Shown: piece by piece, positions 34,727-43,685 of the stretch
Position numbering within the stretch: the stretch's first letter is position 1
Layout: every line of letters starts with the position of its first letter
Assembly (NCBI GenBank): GCA_051646925.1
Contig: JBOFDK010000086.1
Coordinates: forward strand, 49,452 to 113,451
Origin: JBOFDK01 sp051646925
GTDB lineage: Bacteria > Bacillota > Clostridia > Lachnospirales > Cellulosilyticaceae
Length of the DNA stretch: 64,000 nucleotides
Direction of reading: 5' to 3'
Position numbers and translations under genes: made by a program
Notes under the pieces: generated by a model
The model's input: only the letters and a program-made list of their open reading frames with translations
Told to the model about the DNA's origin: nothing
Database searches by the model: none

Positions 34727-35764
34727 TTATTTCTTTGCGATGTATTTTCTAACGTCAATCGATACCGCTAATATAATGATTAAACCTTTGATAATATATT
34801 GTAAATACGGGTTAACACCTAGGAAGTTTAAGCTGTAATTGATTACTTGTAAAATAACAACCCCTATAATAACGCCTGGAATAGTACCTACTCCACCTGA
34901 GAATGATACACCACCAATTACACAACCTGAAATAGCATCTAGGTCATAGTTTAAACCTGTTCCTGTATTAACTGACTGAATACGTCCAGCTTCAAGGAAA
35001 GCTGCGATTCCGTACAAAATACCTGCTACAAGATAAACACCCATAATATTTTTGAAAATATTAACGCCTGATACTGCCGCTGCCTCCTGGTTTCCACCAA
35101 TTGCAAACATATTTTTACCAAGTGTTGTTTTGTTCCAAATTACCCAAACTACAACTGCTGCAAGTGCAAAATAACAGATTAAGTATGGTAATCTAAAGTT
35201 TCCAATTTGAAACGATCCATTTACTGCATTGATGAATTTTTCATTAAAAGTAGAAATTGCCTGTGCTCCACCTTTTTGGCTATCAATGTATATACAAGTC
35301 ACACCAAATGCGATAAGCTGTGTTCCAAGAGATACGATGAATGCATGAAGTTTAAGCTTTGCAACACCAAATCCATTAATCATACAAAATGTAACACCAA
35401 TTGCTATACTAAGTAATAACGGAATAAATAAAGGAAGGTCTTTTCCAATTCCTGGATACATTCTTGAAGCGTACGTAGTTGCCTGTACAAGCGATGCTGA
35501 TACAGCCGCACAACATCCAAGTATACGACCTGCTGAAAGATCCGTTCCACCAAGTACAATCATACCTGCAACCCCAAGTGCTAAAATACCTCTTGTTGAT
35601 GCTTGTGTTAAAATCTTAATAAAGTTTGACATTGATAAGAACTTTGGCTCAATAATGATTACTACCATTATCATTATACCCAAGATAATATATAGTGCAT
35701 AATTTAGTAAAAACTCTTTGATTTTTTCTTTAGTCCACTTATTAGACTTTGTTGTCTCACCCAT
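34727..35764 (-). CDS. mglC: Galactose/methylgalactoside ABC transporter permease
   Basis: A 345-residue membrane permease of the ribose/galactose class with about eight to ten helices. Diagnostic parts are LALGVAGMIVLGGTDLSAGR, FAIGGNQEAAAVSGVNIF (the EAA-like loop) and LDAISGCVIGGVSFSGGVGT. 15 bp after mglA, AGGAGG site. Confidence 0.93.
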   Translation of the reverse strand: MGETTKSNKWTKEKIKEFLLNYALYIILGIMIMVVIIIEPKFLSMSNFIKILTQASTRGILALGVAGMIVLGGTDLSAGRILGCCAAVSASLVQATTYASRMYPGIGKDLPLFIPLLLSIAIGVTFCMINGFGVAKLKLHAFIVSLGTQLIAFGVTCIYIDSQKGGAQAISTFNEKFINAVNGSFQIGNFRLPYLICYFALAAVVVWVIWNKTTLGKNMFAIGGNQEAAAVSGVNIFKNIMGVYLVAGILYGIAAFLEAGRIQSVNTGTGLNYDLDAISGCVIGGVSFSGGVGTIPGVIIGVVILQVINYSLNFLGVNPYLQYIIKGLIIILAVSIDVRKYIAKK

Positions 35765-35779
35765 GTTATCCCCTCCTGA

Positions 35780-37288
35780 TTATATATACTTAGCCGCTAA
35801 TTTCATAATTTCTTCCTGAGCATTTTCAGCACTTACTGTTTTCATATCTACTTCCCCAGCAAGTCTACCATTACTCATAACTAAAATACGATCGCAAATA
35901 CCGATAAGCTCTGGCATCTCTGAAGATACTACCATGACACCTTTACCTTTATTTGCTAAGTCAATAATTAATTGATATATTTCATACTTGGCACCGACGT
36001 CAATACCACGCGTTGGTTCATCTAGTAATAAGACTTCCGGCTTCGTAAGTAGCCATCTTCCAAGAATGACTTTTTGTTGATTCCCACCTGATAACGTTTT
36101 AATATATGTTTTAGACGTTGGCGTTTTTACTTTCATACTTTCAATAACCCATTTTGTATCTTCTTCCATTTTTTTATCTGAAAGAAACCCAAACTTTTTG
36201 TAGCTATTTAAATTTGCAATAGCTGTATTAAACGTAATACTTCGAAGCGGTATAATACCTGTTGCACGACGTTCTTCCGTAAGTAATGCAAACCCATTTT
36301 GAATCGCTTCTTTAGCATTTTTGTTCTTCACTTCTTTTCCATGAAGTAACATTTGCCCTGATTCACGTTTTGCTATTCCAAAAATAGTTTCTAGTACTTC
36401 CGTTCTTCTTGAACCAACAAGTCCTGCTACTCCTACAATTTCGCCTTTATGTAAGTTGAATGTTACATCTTTACAAGTTGGCATATGTTTTCCAGTTAAG
36501 TTTTTTACTTCTAACAAAGGCTCACCAACAACGTTCGTTTTAGGCGGAAAACGTTCTGTTAAACTTCTTCCTACCATATACTTAATAATTTCATTAGTTG
36601 TTAATCCTTCTGCTGATTTTGTTACAATCCATTTTCCATCCCGCATGATTGTAACATCTTCTGAAATTTGTAGAATTTCTTCCATTTTATGTGATATATA
36701 AATCATTCCAACATCACGTTTTTTAAGGCGTTCTATTATTGTAAATAAATGTTCCACTTCTTTTCGTGTAAGAGAAGATGTCGGCTCATCTAATACTAAA
36801 ATTTTTGCATTATATGAAACCGCTTTTGCAATTTCTACCATTTGACGTTCTGATACTGATAGTTTGCCTATTAGCGCTTTTGGATCAACTTCGATATTTA
36901 AATCTTTGAAAATTTCCACAGTATCATTGTACATTTTTTTCTGATCAATAAATGGCCCTTTCATTGGAAAACGTCCAATCCACATATTTTCCATTACACT
37001 TCTTCTAAGTACTTGATTTAGTTCCTGGTGCACCATAGCAACACCACTCTCTAATGCCTGTTTTGGATTGTTAAATCGTATCTCTTTACCATCTATCTTG
37101 ATACTTCCTGCATCTTCATGATAAATACCGAACAAACATTTCATCAAAGTACTTTTACCCGCACCATTTTCTCCCATAAGTGAATGTACTGTACCTTTTC
37201 TTAACTTAAGCTGAGCTCCATCTAAAGCTTTTACACCTGGGAATTGTTTTTCTATATCTAACATTTCTAATACGTATTCGTTAGCCAT
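35780..37288 (-). CDS. mglA: Galactose/methylgalactoside ABC transporter ATP-binding protein
   Basis: A 502-residue twin ATPase. The first half has Walker A GENGAGKSTLMKCL, signature LSVSERQMVEIAKA and Walker B KILVLDEPTSSLT. The second half has a degenerate Walker A (GLVGSRRTEVLETI), signature LSGGNQQKVILGRW and LLLDEPTRGIDVG. This asymmetry is normal for sugar ABC ATPases of the RbsA/MglA type. GGAGG site. Confidence 0.94.
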   Translation of the reverse strand: MANEYVLEMLDIEKQFPGVKALDGAQLKLRKGTVHSLMGENGAGKSTLMKCLFGIYHEDAGSIKIDGKEIRFNNPKQALESGVAMVHQELNQVLRRSVMENMWIGRFPMKGPFIDQKKMYNDTVEIFKDLNIEVDPKALIGKLSVSERQMVEIAKAVSYNAKILVLDEPTSSLTRKEVEHLFTIIERLKKRDVGMIYISHKMEEILQISEDVTIMRDGKWIVTKSAEGLTTNEIIKYMVGRSLTERFPPKTNVVGEPLLEVKNLTGKHMPTCKDVTFNLHKGEIVGVAGLVGSRRTEVLETIFGIAKRESGQMLLHGKEVKNKNAKEAIQNGFALLTEERRATGIIPLRSITFNTAIANLNSYKKFGFLSDKKMEEDTKWVIESMKVKTPTSKTYIKTLSGGNQQKVILGRWLLTKPEVLLLDEPTRGIDVGAKYEIYQLIIDLANKGKGVMVVSSEMPELIGICDRILVMSNGRLAGEVDMKTVSAENAQEEIMKLAAKYI

Positions 37289-37320
37289 TCCGATCCTCCT
37301 TGTCTGTCACTTTATAAAAA

Positions 37321-37360
37321 AAGAGTGCTCTTAATATTTTGCACATTTAAGAACACTCTT
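37321..37360 (-). terminator. Intra-operon stem-loop between mglB and mglA
   Basis: Arms AAGAGTGCTCTTAA (37321-37334) and TTAAGAACACTCTT (37347-37360) pair at 13 of 14 positions. The minus strand then runs into seven T residues. Partial termination here would give more binding protein than ATPase and permease. Confidence 0.8.
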
Positions 37361-37372
37361 CTGATGGTGCTA

Positions 37373-38431
37373 TTATTTAACTGTTGAGTATGGAATACGT
37401 ACAGAAATTTTATCTTCTGCAAGTTGGTATTCTGTTTCTTCTAAAAATGGTTTATCTAATGCTGCATTTGTAGCAATTGCAACGATTGCTTTACCCATTG
37501 CATCACCATCTTGTTTTACTGTAGCAGCCATTTTACCATTTTTAATCGCTTCCACTCCTGCATCTGTTGCATCAACACCAATAACTGGAATCCACTTTTC
37601 ACTATCTTTTTCTAAATTGTATCCTGAACCATTAAGTGCTGCGATAACACCAAGTGCCATATCATCGTTGTTACAGAATACCGCTTCAATTCCACCTTCA
37701 TTAGCTGCAAGAACCGCTTCCATAGATGCTTGCGCTTGATCTGTAGCCCAGTTTGCTACAATTGCATCACCATATACATTTTCCATTACAAGTCCATTAG
37801 CTTCCGCTTGTGACACAGAGTAAGAAGTACGTGCTTCTGCTTCTGGGTTTCCTGGCTCACCTTTGAATACTAAGTATTGAACTTTTCCGTCATTATTTAA
37901 ATCGTATGCTGGATTTTCTTTCCAAAGTTCAGCTAAAATATCTCCTTGCATAATACCTGCTTCAGCTGCTGTTGTACCAATGAAGATACCTTCACAAGAT
38001 TCAATAACATCTGCTGATGGCTCTCTGTTGAAGAAGATTGTTGGAATACCAGCTGCTTTAGCTTTGTTTGCAAGCCCTTGTGCTGATCCTGTATCTACTG
38101 TATTGATTGCAAGTACGTCTACATTTTTCTCAATTAATACGTCAAGTTGGTCATTTTGTTTTGCTTGATCACCTTGACCATCTTGCATCTCTAATTTGAT
38201 TTTTACATTTGCTTCTTTAGCATATTTATCAATTCCTGCTCGTACTGTCGATATGTAGGTATCATCGTATTTGTAAACAAGTACCCCTACCGTAATTTCT
38301 TCTTGTTCTTGTTTTTGTTCTGTTGCTACATTATTATCTGTTGCCGCACTTTCACTTCCACTTGTACATCCTGTTAAAGTTGCTGCTAATATCATTGATC
38401 CTAAAAGAACACTTAATAATTTCTTTTTCAT
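37373..38431 (-). CDS. mglB: Galactose ABC transporter substrate-binding lipoprotein
   Basis: A 352-residue binding protein with a lipoprotein signal (LAATLTGC, lipid Cys22) and the type I periplasmic-binding fold. Landmarks are TVGVLVYKYDDTYIS, VDVLAINTVD, IPTIFFNREPS, EAVFCNNDDMALGVIAAL and PVIGVDATDAG. The gal neighbours support galactose or methylgalactoside. First gene of mglB-mglA-mglC. A TATAAT lies about 55 bp upstream without a clear -35. Confidence 0.93.
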   Translation of the reverse strand: MKKKLLSVLLGSMILAATLTGCTSGSESAATDNNVATEQKQEQEEITVGVLVYKYDDTYISTVRAGIDKYAKEANVKIKLEMQDGQGDQAKQNDQLDVLIEKNVDVLAINTVDTGSAQGLANKAKAAGIPTIFFNREPSADVIESCEGIFIGTTAAEAGIMQGDILAELWKENPAYDLNNDGKVQYLVFKGEPGNPEAEARTSYSVSQAEANGLVMENVYGDAIVANWATDQAQASMEAVLAANEGGIEAVFCNNDDMALGVIAALNGSGYNLEKDSEKWIPVIGVDATDAGVEAIKNGKMAATVKQDGDAMGKAIVAIATNAALDKPFLEETEYQLAEDKISVRIPYSTVK

Positions 38432-38554
38432 ATCCTTACCCCCTGAAGTTAATTGTTTATCACCTTATATGTTCTCTCTATCCTATTATAATTTAAAAAT
38501 AAATATGAGCCTTTTTCCTATTTATTTTTTAAAATTTTTTCTGAAATTTGGTCT

Positions 38555-38596
38555 AAAAAAATGATGCTTGCATTAAAATGCAAACATCATTTTTTT
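38555..38596. terminator. Bidirectional terminator upstream of mglB
   Basis: Stem AAAATGATG-TTGCAT pairing with ATGCAA-CATCATTTT, flanked by A and T runs. It ends the transcript of the 108-residue protein gene just before the mglB promoter region. Confidence 0.85.
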
Positions 38597-38607
38597 CATT
38601 GTATTAT

Positions 38608-38934
38608 TTATTTGTAATACCCGTTTTCACAAAGCACTTCATAGCAACTATTAACTTCCTCATCTGTGAAAAGTTCTCCATATTGTCTATCACTCACTAA
38701 CGCTTCCATCGTAAATTGAAGAAGATCTTCTTCTTTTAATTTCTCAAACCCATCAGAAACTTTACCTTTTCGCAAAATTTCTTTTGCTGTTTTAACACCT
38801 CCAAATTTATTTACATTCTCTACAAATCGTGTTGGATTGGATCCACATAATTTTTTTGCTTCTTCACATCTTTTAAGAAGCTCTTCAGTAAATTTCTTTT
38901 CTATTGGTGATATTTTTTTCTCTATTTTTGCCAT
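38608..38934 (-). CDS. Conserved small protein of unknown function
   Basis: A 108-residue soluble protein. The central pattern CGSNPTRFVENVNKFGGVKT followed by AKEILRKGKVSDGFEKL and LTMEAL-like FTMEALVSDRQYGELFTDEE resembles a small domain seen in many bacterial hypothetical proteins (N-P-x-R-F, GG-x-x-A, S-D-G-F, L-F). I know no proven function. No cysteines or motifs suggest catalysis. Monocistronic, with weak TAGGG site. Confidence 0.75.
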   Translation of the reverse strand: MAKIEKKISPIEKKFTEELLKRCEEAKKLCGSNPTRFVENVNKFGGVKTAKEILRKGKVSDGFEKLKEEDLLQFTMEALVSDRQYGELFTDEEVNSCYEVLCENGYYK

Positions 38935-39302
38935 TTTATACCCTACCGTTTCGAATTTTATGTCTCATTATACTATATTATGTCCATTTCTAGCAATGTA
39001 TATCATATGTAACTCACATAATAACTTAGCTATAAATTTCAAACATTTTAATTAATAACTACGATGTCGGCTAATTGTAAAAATAACTGATAGGTTTTAC
39101 ATATTTATTCTTCGATAAATTTTCAATTCATATGTTATAAAATAGTTTTTTACTCATATATCCACAATCTTTCTTTGTTTCATTGTCCAAAAAATACCCT
39201 ATATAAATAGACTTTTTTAAAGTGTCTATTATACAGGGTTCATTTTACTTCTATACTTTACTTTTTTTATTTACATAACTTAATTCCATTATACAAAAGT
39301 CA
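38935..39302. other. 368-bp intergenic region
   Basis: Contains the terminator of the SpoIID-domain gene (39196-39239) and presumably the promoter of the 108-residue protein gene. No ORF or RNA motif is recognised in the rest. Confidence 0.6.
39196..39239 (-). terminator. Terminator after the SpoIID-domain gene
   Basis: A long imperfect stem, ACCCTATATAAATAGAC with GTCTATTATACAGGGT, followed on the minus strand by ATTTTTT. Confidence 0.75.
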
Positions 39303-41783
39303 TTATATTTTTTTAATTTCTGTTCCTGCGTAATAATGTTTTAAAATTTCTTTATATGTATAACCTTTTTCTGACATACCTTTAACTCCGTCTTGGCTCA
39401 TTCCCACGCCATGACCGAATCCTCCGCCGTATAATGTTATTCTTTTAATTTTATTATCATTAGTATATTCGATTTGTGGGCTGAAAAATGCACTTGGTAA
39501 CATATTCATATCTTTTACTTCTGTATTATCTGCACGTGTTAAAACTATAGGATCTTCTCCTATCACTGTTTGAACTGGTGCCAAAATTGAACGTATTAAA
39601 TATTCTGTACTTATTTTAATAGTCTCTTTTTCACCTTTAATAGTCATTTCCATAATATTACCACCGCTACCTCTTTTGTTGATGATTACATCTTGGACAT
39701 CCCCTATAGTTTCAAGTGTTTTAACATCCCATTCATCTTTTTTATTTTTCACTTTTACTGTATTTGGATAATTACTTGTTATTTTATTTACATTGCTATT
39801 AACTATTTGAGTAAGTTCTTTTCCTGTCAAAACTAGTTTCCATCTAAACCATGGTGAATCCGAGTCAAACGCATCTACTTCTTCACTTTCTTTCATAAAA
39901 AATGCGAGTGCATCATCTTCTTTAGTCATATCATTAACTAAAGCGTCATCTAAATACTGTTGTCTTGCAACTAAGTAAATTGGTGTATTAGTTGGGAATA
40001 TTTCACCATTAGCCCAAGTTTCTCCGAAATTTGCAGTATATCCACTTGATGTTGCGAAAAAATTTCCGCTTATAATAGATTCATTATGCATAAGCACTTC
40101 GCCTTTTGTTTCATTTGCAGCTTTTCTGGCAATATCATCTACACGTTTGTTATTGTATACTTGCGATGATACTGTATCATCGATTTGTGCACCATATTTT
40201 GCAAATTTACTATTACTATAATGACTTAGTGCATAGCTTCTTGCTGCTACCGCTTGAACTTTTGCTGCTTCTATTCCATAACTGGTTGGCATTTCACTAG
40301 TTATAACTCCTGCAACATAATCTTCTATTCCAACTACATTTACAACTTGGTATCCATCTTTAACTGCATAAATTTCCATATGCCCATCATAACTTGGATA
40401 AATTCCACCTCTTGAAATTGACTGGATAATAAGTTTATTTTCACCTTTTGGTGTAACTATTGCTTTTTGATTTTTATTTTTTTCAAGTACTTTAGTTGCA
40501 TCCCAAGGTGTGTTAGCTTCCACCATTGTTACGCTATCTCCAATCTGTACTTGAAATGCTCCTTCACTTATAATCGTAGCACCTTCATGAGTATATTTTC
40601 CAAATCCATCTTCAGTTATTACAACACGCAGCGTATCTGATGGACTATCTTCAACTACTTTGATAGTTGCTAATTTATTTTTATTAGTTGTGTATGATAC
40701 TTTTGCACCTGGAAATAGTTGATTAACACTTGAATATGTTCCGTTTTCCATTCCATTATAAACCAGCACATCATCAAATGATAAGGTGCCGGCTTTTTCA
40801 AATTCTATAGATTTTTCATTAACTCGCAATACTGTATCTAAATCATCTTCGCCTTGAAGTGCAAAATCTATAATTTGACTATTTTGTATAGTAATTGTTC
40901 CTACACTACCTTCATATTCTGATGTTAGCTTTGGAGCAATATAATCAAATGTTAATGCACCTACTTGCACGACTGCTACACCATCTTCAACAGATTTTAT
41001 ATAACCTTTATCAATAGTACTTTGGTTTGAAACCGTGTCTACTACACCTAAAATCTCTTTATTTTTTGTAATTACTTTAAGTGTATAATCTTTATACGGG
41101 TCTAGTATTAAACCTTCAAAACCATATATACCTTTTTCTGTTGCAACTTGCCACGCAAGTAACATCGTGTTCGTATTAGTTGTTCCTAATATACTTACTT
41201 CTTCATAATTTATACCATGTTCAATTTTTGCATAATTTAGTGCTTGTTCATATGCTTTCAAAAAATCATCTAGTGCTATAAATTGTGTGTTTAATTCATC
41301 ATTAGATTCTACCCCTACTTGATATGTATCTCCTACAATATTTTTTAAAATATCTAATGTTTCTGAGTATGTAATAGGATTCATTGCATTTTCCACTTCT
41401 AAAAATGTAAATCTGCCATCTTTTTCAAGCATAGTATAATATTTATTATACCAATGATCTCCTATTTTCGTTTCTGGCACTTCTTGCTTTTCTAATAATG
41501 TATATACAAGTATTTTTGCAATGTGTGCTTGTGTGCATGGCGTTACGTTTGATGGAATAAAATTTTGTTCACTGTTTTTGCTCATAAATTTATTCATCGT
41601 TGAAACAGCATACGTTTCCATTTTTGCCAATTTAGCCTCATCTAACAAAAAATATCCTGCTATTAGCATTACCCCTATCATTATTAATACAGTTCCGCTC
41701 CTGTTTTCTTTTTCTTTATAACCTCTTCTTCTTGTTTTCTTATATCTTGTATTAGTTCGTGAACTTGCTCTACGCTCTGACAT
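39303..41783 (-). CDS. Long SpoIID/LytB-domain membrane protein
   Basis: I place the start at ATG 41783 behind GGGAGGT; a longer reading begins at 41795 without a site. The 826 residues have a basic cytosolic N-terminus, one membrane helix (TVLIMIGVMLIAGYFLLDEA, near 30-50), a long extracellular region of about 430 residues without a recognised domain, and a C-terminal SpoIID domain. That domain has VVNVVGIEDYVAGVITSEMP, AAKVQAVAARSYALSHY, TSSGYTANFGETWANG and GGGFGHGVGMSQDGVKGMSE. Family members are peptidoglycan lytic transglycosylases acting in engulfment. SpoIID itself is near 340 residues, so this is a much enlarged relative. A sigma-E-like promoter lies upstream. Confidence 0.85.
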   Translation of the reverse strand: MSERRASSRTNTRYKKTRRRGYKEKENRSGTVLIMIGVMLIAGYFLLDEAKLAKMETYAVSTMNKFMSKNSEQNFIPSNVTPCTQAHIAKILVYTLLEKQEVPETKIGDHWYNKYYTMLEKDGRFTFLEVENAMNPITYSETLDILKNIVGDTYQVGVESNDELNTQFIALDDFLKAYEQALNYAKIEHGINYEEVSILGTTNTNTMLLAWQVATEKGIYGFEGLILDPYKDYTLKVITKNKEILGVVDTVSNQSTIDKGYIKSVEDGVAVVQVGALTFDYIAPKLTSEYEGSVGTITIQNSQIIDFALQGEDDLDTVLRVNEKSIEFEKAGTLSFDDVLVYNGMENGTYSSVNQLFPGAKVSYTTNKNKLATIKVVEDSPSDTLRVVITEDGFGKYTHEGATIISEGAFQVQIGDSVTMVEANTPWDATKVLEKNKNQKAIVTPKGENKLIIQSISRGGIYPSYDGHMEIYAVKDGYQVVNVVGIEDYVAGVITSEMPTSYGIEAAKVQAVAARSYALSHYSNSKFAKYGAQIDDTVSSQVYNNKRVDDIARKAANETKGEVLMHNESIISGNFFATSSGYTANFGETWANGEIFPTNTPIYLVARQQYLDDALVNDMTKEDDALAFFMKESEEVDAFDSDSPWFRWKLVLTGKELTQIVNSNVNKITSNYPNTVKVKNKKDEWDVKTLETIGDVQDVIINKRGSGGNIMEMTIKGEKETIKISTEYLIRSILAPVQTVIGEDPIVLTRADNTEVKDMNMLPSAFFSPQIEYTNDNKIKRITLYGGGFGHGVGMSQDGVKGMSEKGYTYKEILKHYYAGTEIKKI

Positions 41784-41817
41784 TTTACCTCCCATTTATC
41801 CATTGTGACTTATTTCA

Positions 41818-41846
41818 ATCATATGCGGACAAGTTCAAAAACATGC
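41818..41846 (-). promoter_or_regulatory. Putative sigma-E-type promoter of the SpoIID-domain gene
   Basis: Minus strand GCATGTT (41846-41840), a 14-nt spacer and CATATGAT (41825-41818). Against the Bacillus sigma E consensus (KMATATT, 14, CATACAHT) these match at six of seven and six of eight positions. Based on motif only. Confidence 0.35.
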
Positions 41847-41880
41847 TTAATATATTTGTTTTATAATAATTATATTTACA

Positions 41881-42129
41881 CAAAAAAAGCACTAACCGAA
41901 GCTAGTGCTCATTCTTTTCATATAATCCCAAAATGCCGTCCTTGCTATTTTGACGCCCTAGCCAGTGCTAGGTGGGTGACTGCTTACAAAATCCTGTTTT
42001 CCACCGCCCAAAGGGAATTAACTTGTGGCCTAACATTTGTTTTATCGAGCTGCCGTCTCCCAATCGTATGTTGTAGGTTCAAAATAACAAGTAATCGTAC
42101 ACTACAGGAGTATCTGTTCGCTCTTTTGT
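41881..42129 (-). ncRNA. ssrS: 6S RNA
   Basis: A non-coding RNA that binds sigma-A RNA polymerase. The minus strand carries the features I know from clostridial 6S: an early ACTCCTGTAGTGTACGA segment, TTTTGAACCTACAACATACG, ATTGGGA, CACCCACCTAGCACTGGCTA and GGGCGTCAAAATAGCAAGGA. The transcript would start near 42129 and end in a 9-bp hairpin with a UUCG loop (41888-41909) plus T7, about 245 nt. Spurious reading frames across it do not resemble proteins. SRP RNA was considered, but its GGTGAGG/GGAAGCAGC core is absent. Confidence 0.75.
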
Positions 42130-42135
42130 AACCTT

Positions 42136-42164
42136 ATTATATATCTTCTATTTAGTTTTTTCAA
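42136..42164 (-). promoter_or_regulatory. Promoter of the 6S RNA gene
   Basis: Minus strand TTGAAA (42164-42159), a 17-nt spacer and TATAAT (42141-42136), placing the RNA start near 42129. Confidence 0.75.
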
Positions 42165-42239
42165 GTGTATTTTTGATATTCCTTTATTAGGATATTTGAA
42201 TTTATTTATAAAAAATAATTGTATGTGTTTTTAAACGGT

Positions 42240-42734
42240 TTAAAAGGTTTTTATATATTCAGTAAATGCTACTGCCTGTTCACCTTTTAATATAAATTCA
42301 GCACTTTCATAACCATTTAATTGTTTATTAAAATGTATAGTATAATAAGTTTTTTCTTTCTTTTCTTTTATAACTACTTCTTTTACAATTGTACTTTCAA
42401 CTATCGTTCCATCAATGATTAAAATATGTTCTTCTGCTATTATAATTTCGTTATACATCGTTAAAATTGCCATTCCTGCAACGAGTACAGTAATTATAAT
42501 ACTTGACCATACAATAGGTCTATTTGTAACGATTGCACTAATATTGATTGCTAGCGTAATAATTCCACTTACTACAGCTACTGTCGTAAAAAAATTACTT
42601 TTAAATATTTTATACGTTTCAATTACTGTATATGTGTTTCGAAATTGTTTACGTGCCAATTGATTCAATATTTTTGAAACAATTACTACTATATATAGGG
42701 CTAAAATCAAATAATACGACCACATAATCTCCAT
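42240..42734 (-). CDS. Hypothetical membrane protein
   Basis: A 164-residue protein with three membrane helices near 6-24, 50-70 and 74-94 and a C-terminal beta-rich domain of about 70 residues (EEHILIIDGTIVESTIVKEV, then TYYTIHFNKQLNGYESAEFI), probably cytosolic and PH-like. AAGGGG lies upstream of the first ATG; a second ATG three codons later is possible. I cannot name a family. Confidence 0.7.
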   Translation of the reverse strand: MEIMWSYYLILALYIVVIVSKILNQLARKQFRNTYTVIETYKIFKSNFFTTVAVVSGIITLAINISAIVTNRPIVWSSIIITVLVAGMAILTMYNEIIIAEEHILIIDGTIVESTIVKEVVIKEKKEKTYYTIHFNKQLNGYESAEFILKGEQAVAFTEYIKTF

Positions 42735-42773
42735 ACACTCTCATCCCCTTAAATACTATAAGATAAATTTAAA

Positions 42774-42801
42774 AAATAACTGCTCAAATGAGCAGTTATT
42801 T
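42774..42801 (-). terminator. Terminator after the SEC-C gene
   Basis: Perfect 12-bp arms AAATAACTGCTC / GAGCAGTTATTT with a 4-nt loop. The stem overlaps the last codons of the SEC-C gene; the minus strand continues with TTTTAAATTT. Confidence 0.7.
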
Positions 42802-43305
42802 ATTCATACAACATTGTTTATATTTTTTTCCACTTCCACATGGACATGCATCATTTCGTCCAACTTTTTTATCACTTATAACTGTCTTAGATTTTTTGAA
42901 GTTACGTTTGATTGACTCTTTTTCGAATTCACTTAAAAGTGTTTCCCATTGTGGTAAATTGTACAACCAATCAGCTTTTGCATCAAGCATATTCCAGTAT
43001 AATTTTGATAAATCATAATCAAGTTTTACTACTGAATCTGCTGTTAGTGTATTTAAATCATACGTACCATTTTTTAAACTTTCGTTGATTCCATCAACAA
43101 AACCTAAAAATTCTACGTCTGTCATATCAAAACGTTTTCCTAATTCTCCGATTGTTCCTTCGATAATTTCATCTGGGTTTGATAAAATTTGTGAATAAAC
43201 ATCTCTTTCTTTTGTTAAATACTTTTCTACAACTTTTTTGTACTCTTCAGTTGAACGCTCTCTTGCGTCGTCTCCGTAGTTATCCCATTGTTCATAAAGT
43301 GTCAT
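42796..43305 (-). CDS. SEC-C motif protein
   Basis: A 169-residue soluble protein ending in a SEC-C zinc motif (GRNDACPCGSGKKYKQCC), the metal-binding tail also found on SecA. Residues 1-140 are helical and acidic with no recognised enzyme motif; the segment DPDEIIEGTIGELGKRF-like (NPDEIIEGTIGELGKRFDM) is family-typical. Such proteins are common in Clostridia and of unknown function. Possible ribosome or translocase contact is inference. Confidence 0.82.
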   Translation of the reverse strand: MTLYEQWDNYGDDARERSTEEYKKVVEKYLTKERDVYSQILSNPDEIIEGTIGELGKRFDMTDVEFLGFVDGINESLKNGTYDLNTLTADSVVKLDYDLSKLYWNMLDAKADWLYNLPQWETLLSEFEKESIKRNFKKSKTVISDKKVGRNDACPCGSGKKYKQCCMNK

Positions 43306-43684
43306 AATTAAATAACTCTCCTTTTTCTTAGTTTGCGTATGTTCCTAGTATTTCTCCATAGTATACGATATGGTAATCATTATCTTTGTAAAATTTTTCT
43401 TGTATATCTTGCTGAAACATTACTGATTGTAGTGATTTTTTTCTATTACTAAAAATTCATAACAGATATCACACTCACCGACTAACAGTGTGTTAAATCA
43501 GGTAATATATCTCTAGCATATTCATTATACCTTATTTCTTGCATTTTTACCACTACCTATTTATGTTGATATATTTTGTCGATATATATATAAACAAGTA
43601 ACTTATAAAAGTATTATGGCTTTTACTAGAATATCATAGCCTTTACTAGGATATCATAGCATTTTGTTACTTACAAGTAACTTA
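43306..43684. other. 379-bp intergenic region with ORF remnant and repeats
   Basis: From left to right: the 3' remnant of an ORF (43328-43420), a short palindrome CACACT/AGTGTG (about 43471-43493), AT-rich sequence, and a repeat cluster (43594-43685) just after the thrC stop. Confidence 0.6.
43328..43420 (-). pseudogene. Short ORF or 3' remnant
   Basis: An open frame encodes 30 residues from ATG 43420, starting MFQQDIQEKFYKDNDY and continuing HIVYYGEILGTYAN to a TAA. It reads like the C-terminus of a real protein, with normal composition, but has no ribosome site and runs into stops about 12 codons upstream. It could be a decayed gene end or a small protein. Family not recognised. Confidence 0.3.
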
Positions 43685-43685
43685 T
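43594..43685. repeat. Tandem 20-bp repeat flanked by 13-bp direct repeats
   Basis: Two units of GCTTTTACTAGAATATCATA (43619-43638 and 43639-43658, 18 of 20 identical) lie between direct repeats ACAAGTAACTTAT (43594-43606 and 43673-43685). The right copy also forms a hairpin GTTACTT/AAGTAAC directly after thrC, which may end its transcript. Confidence 0.7.

Noticed and set aside
41805..42131. A 108-codon frame over 41.8-42.1 kb
   Set aside because: It covers the 6S RNA gene on the other strand, has no ribosome site and unusual composition.
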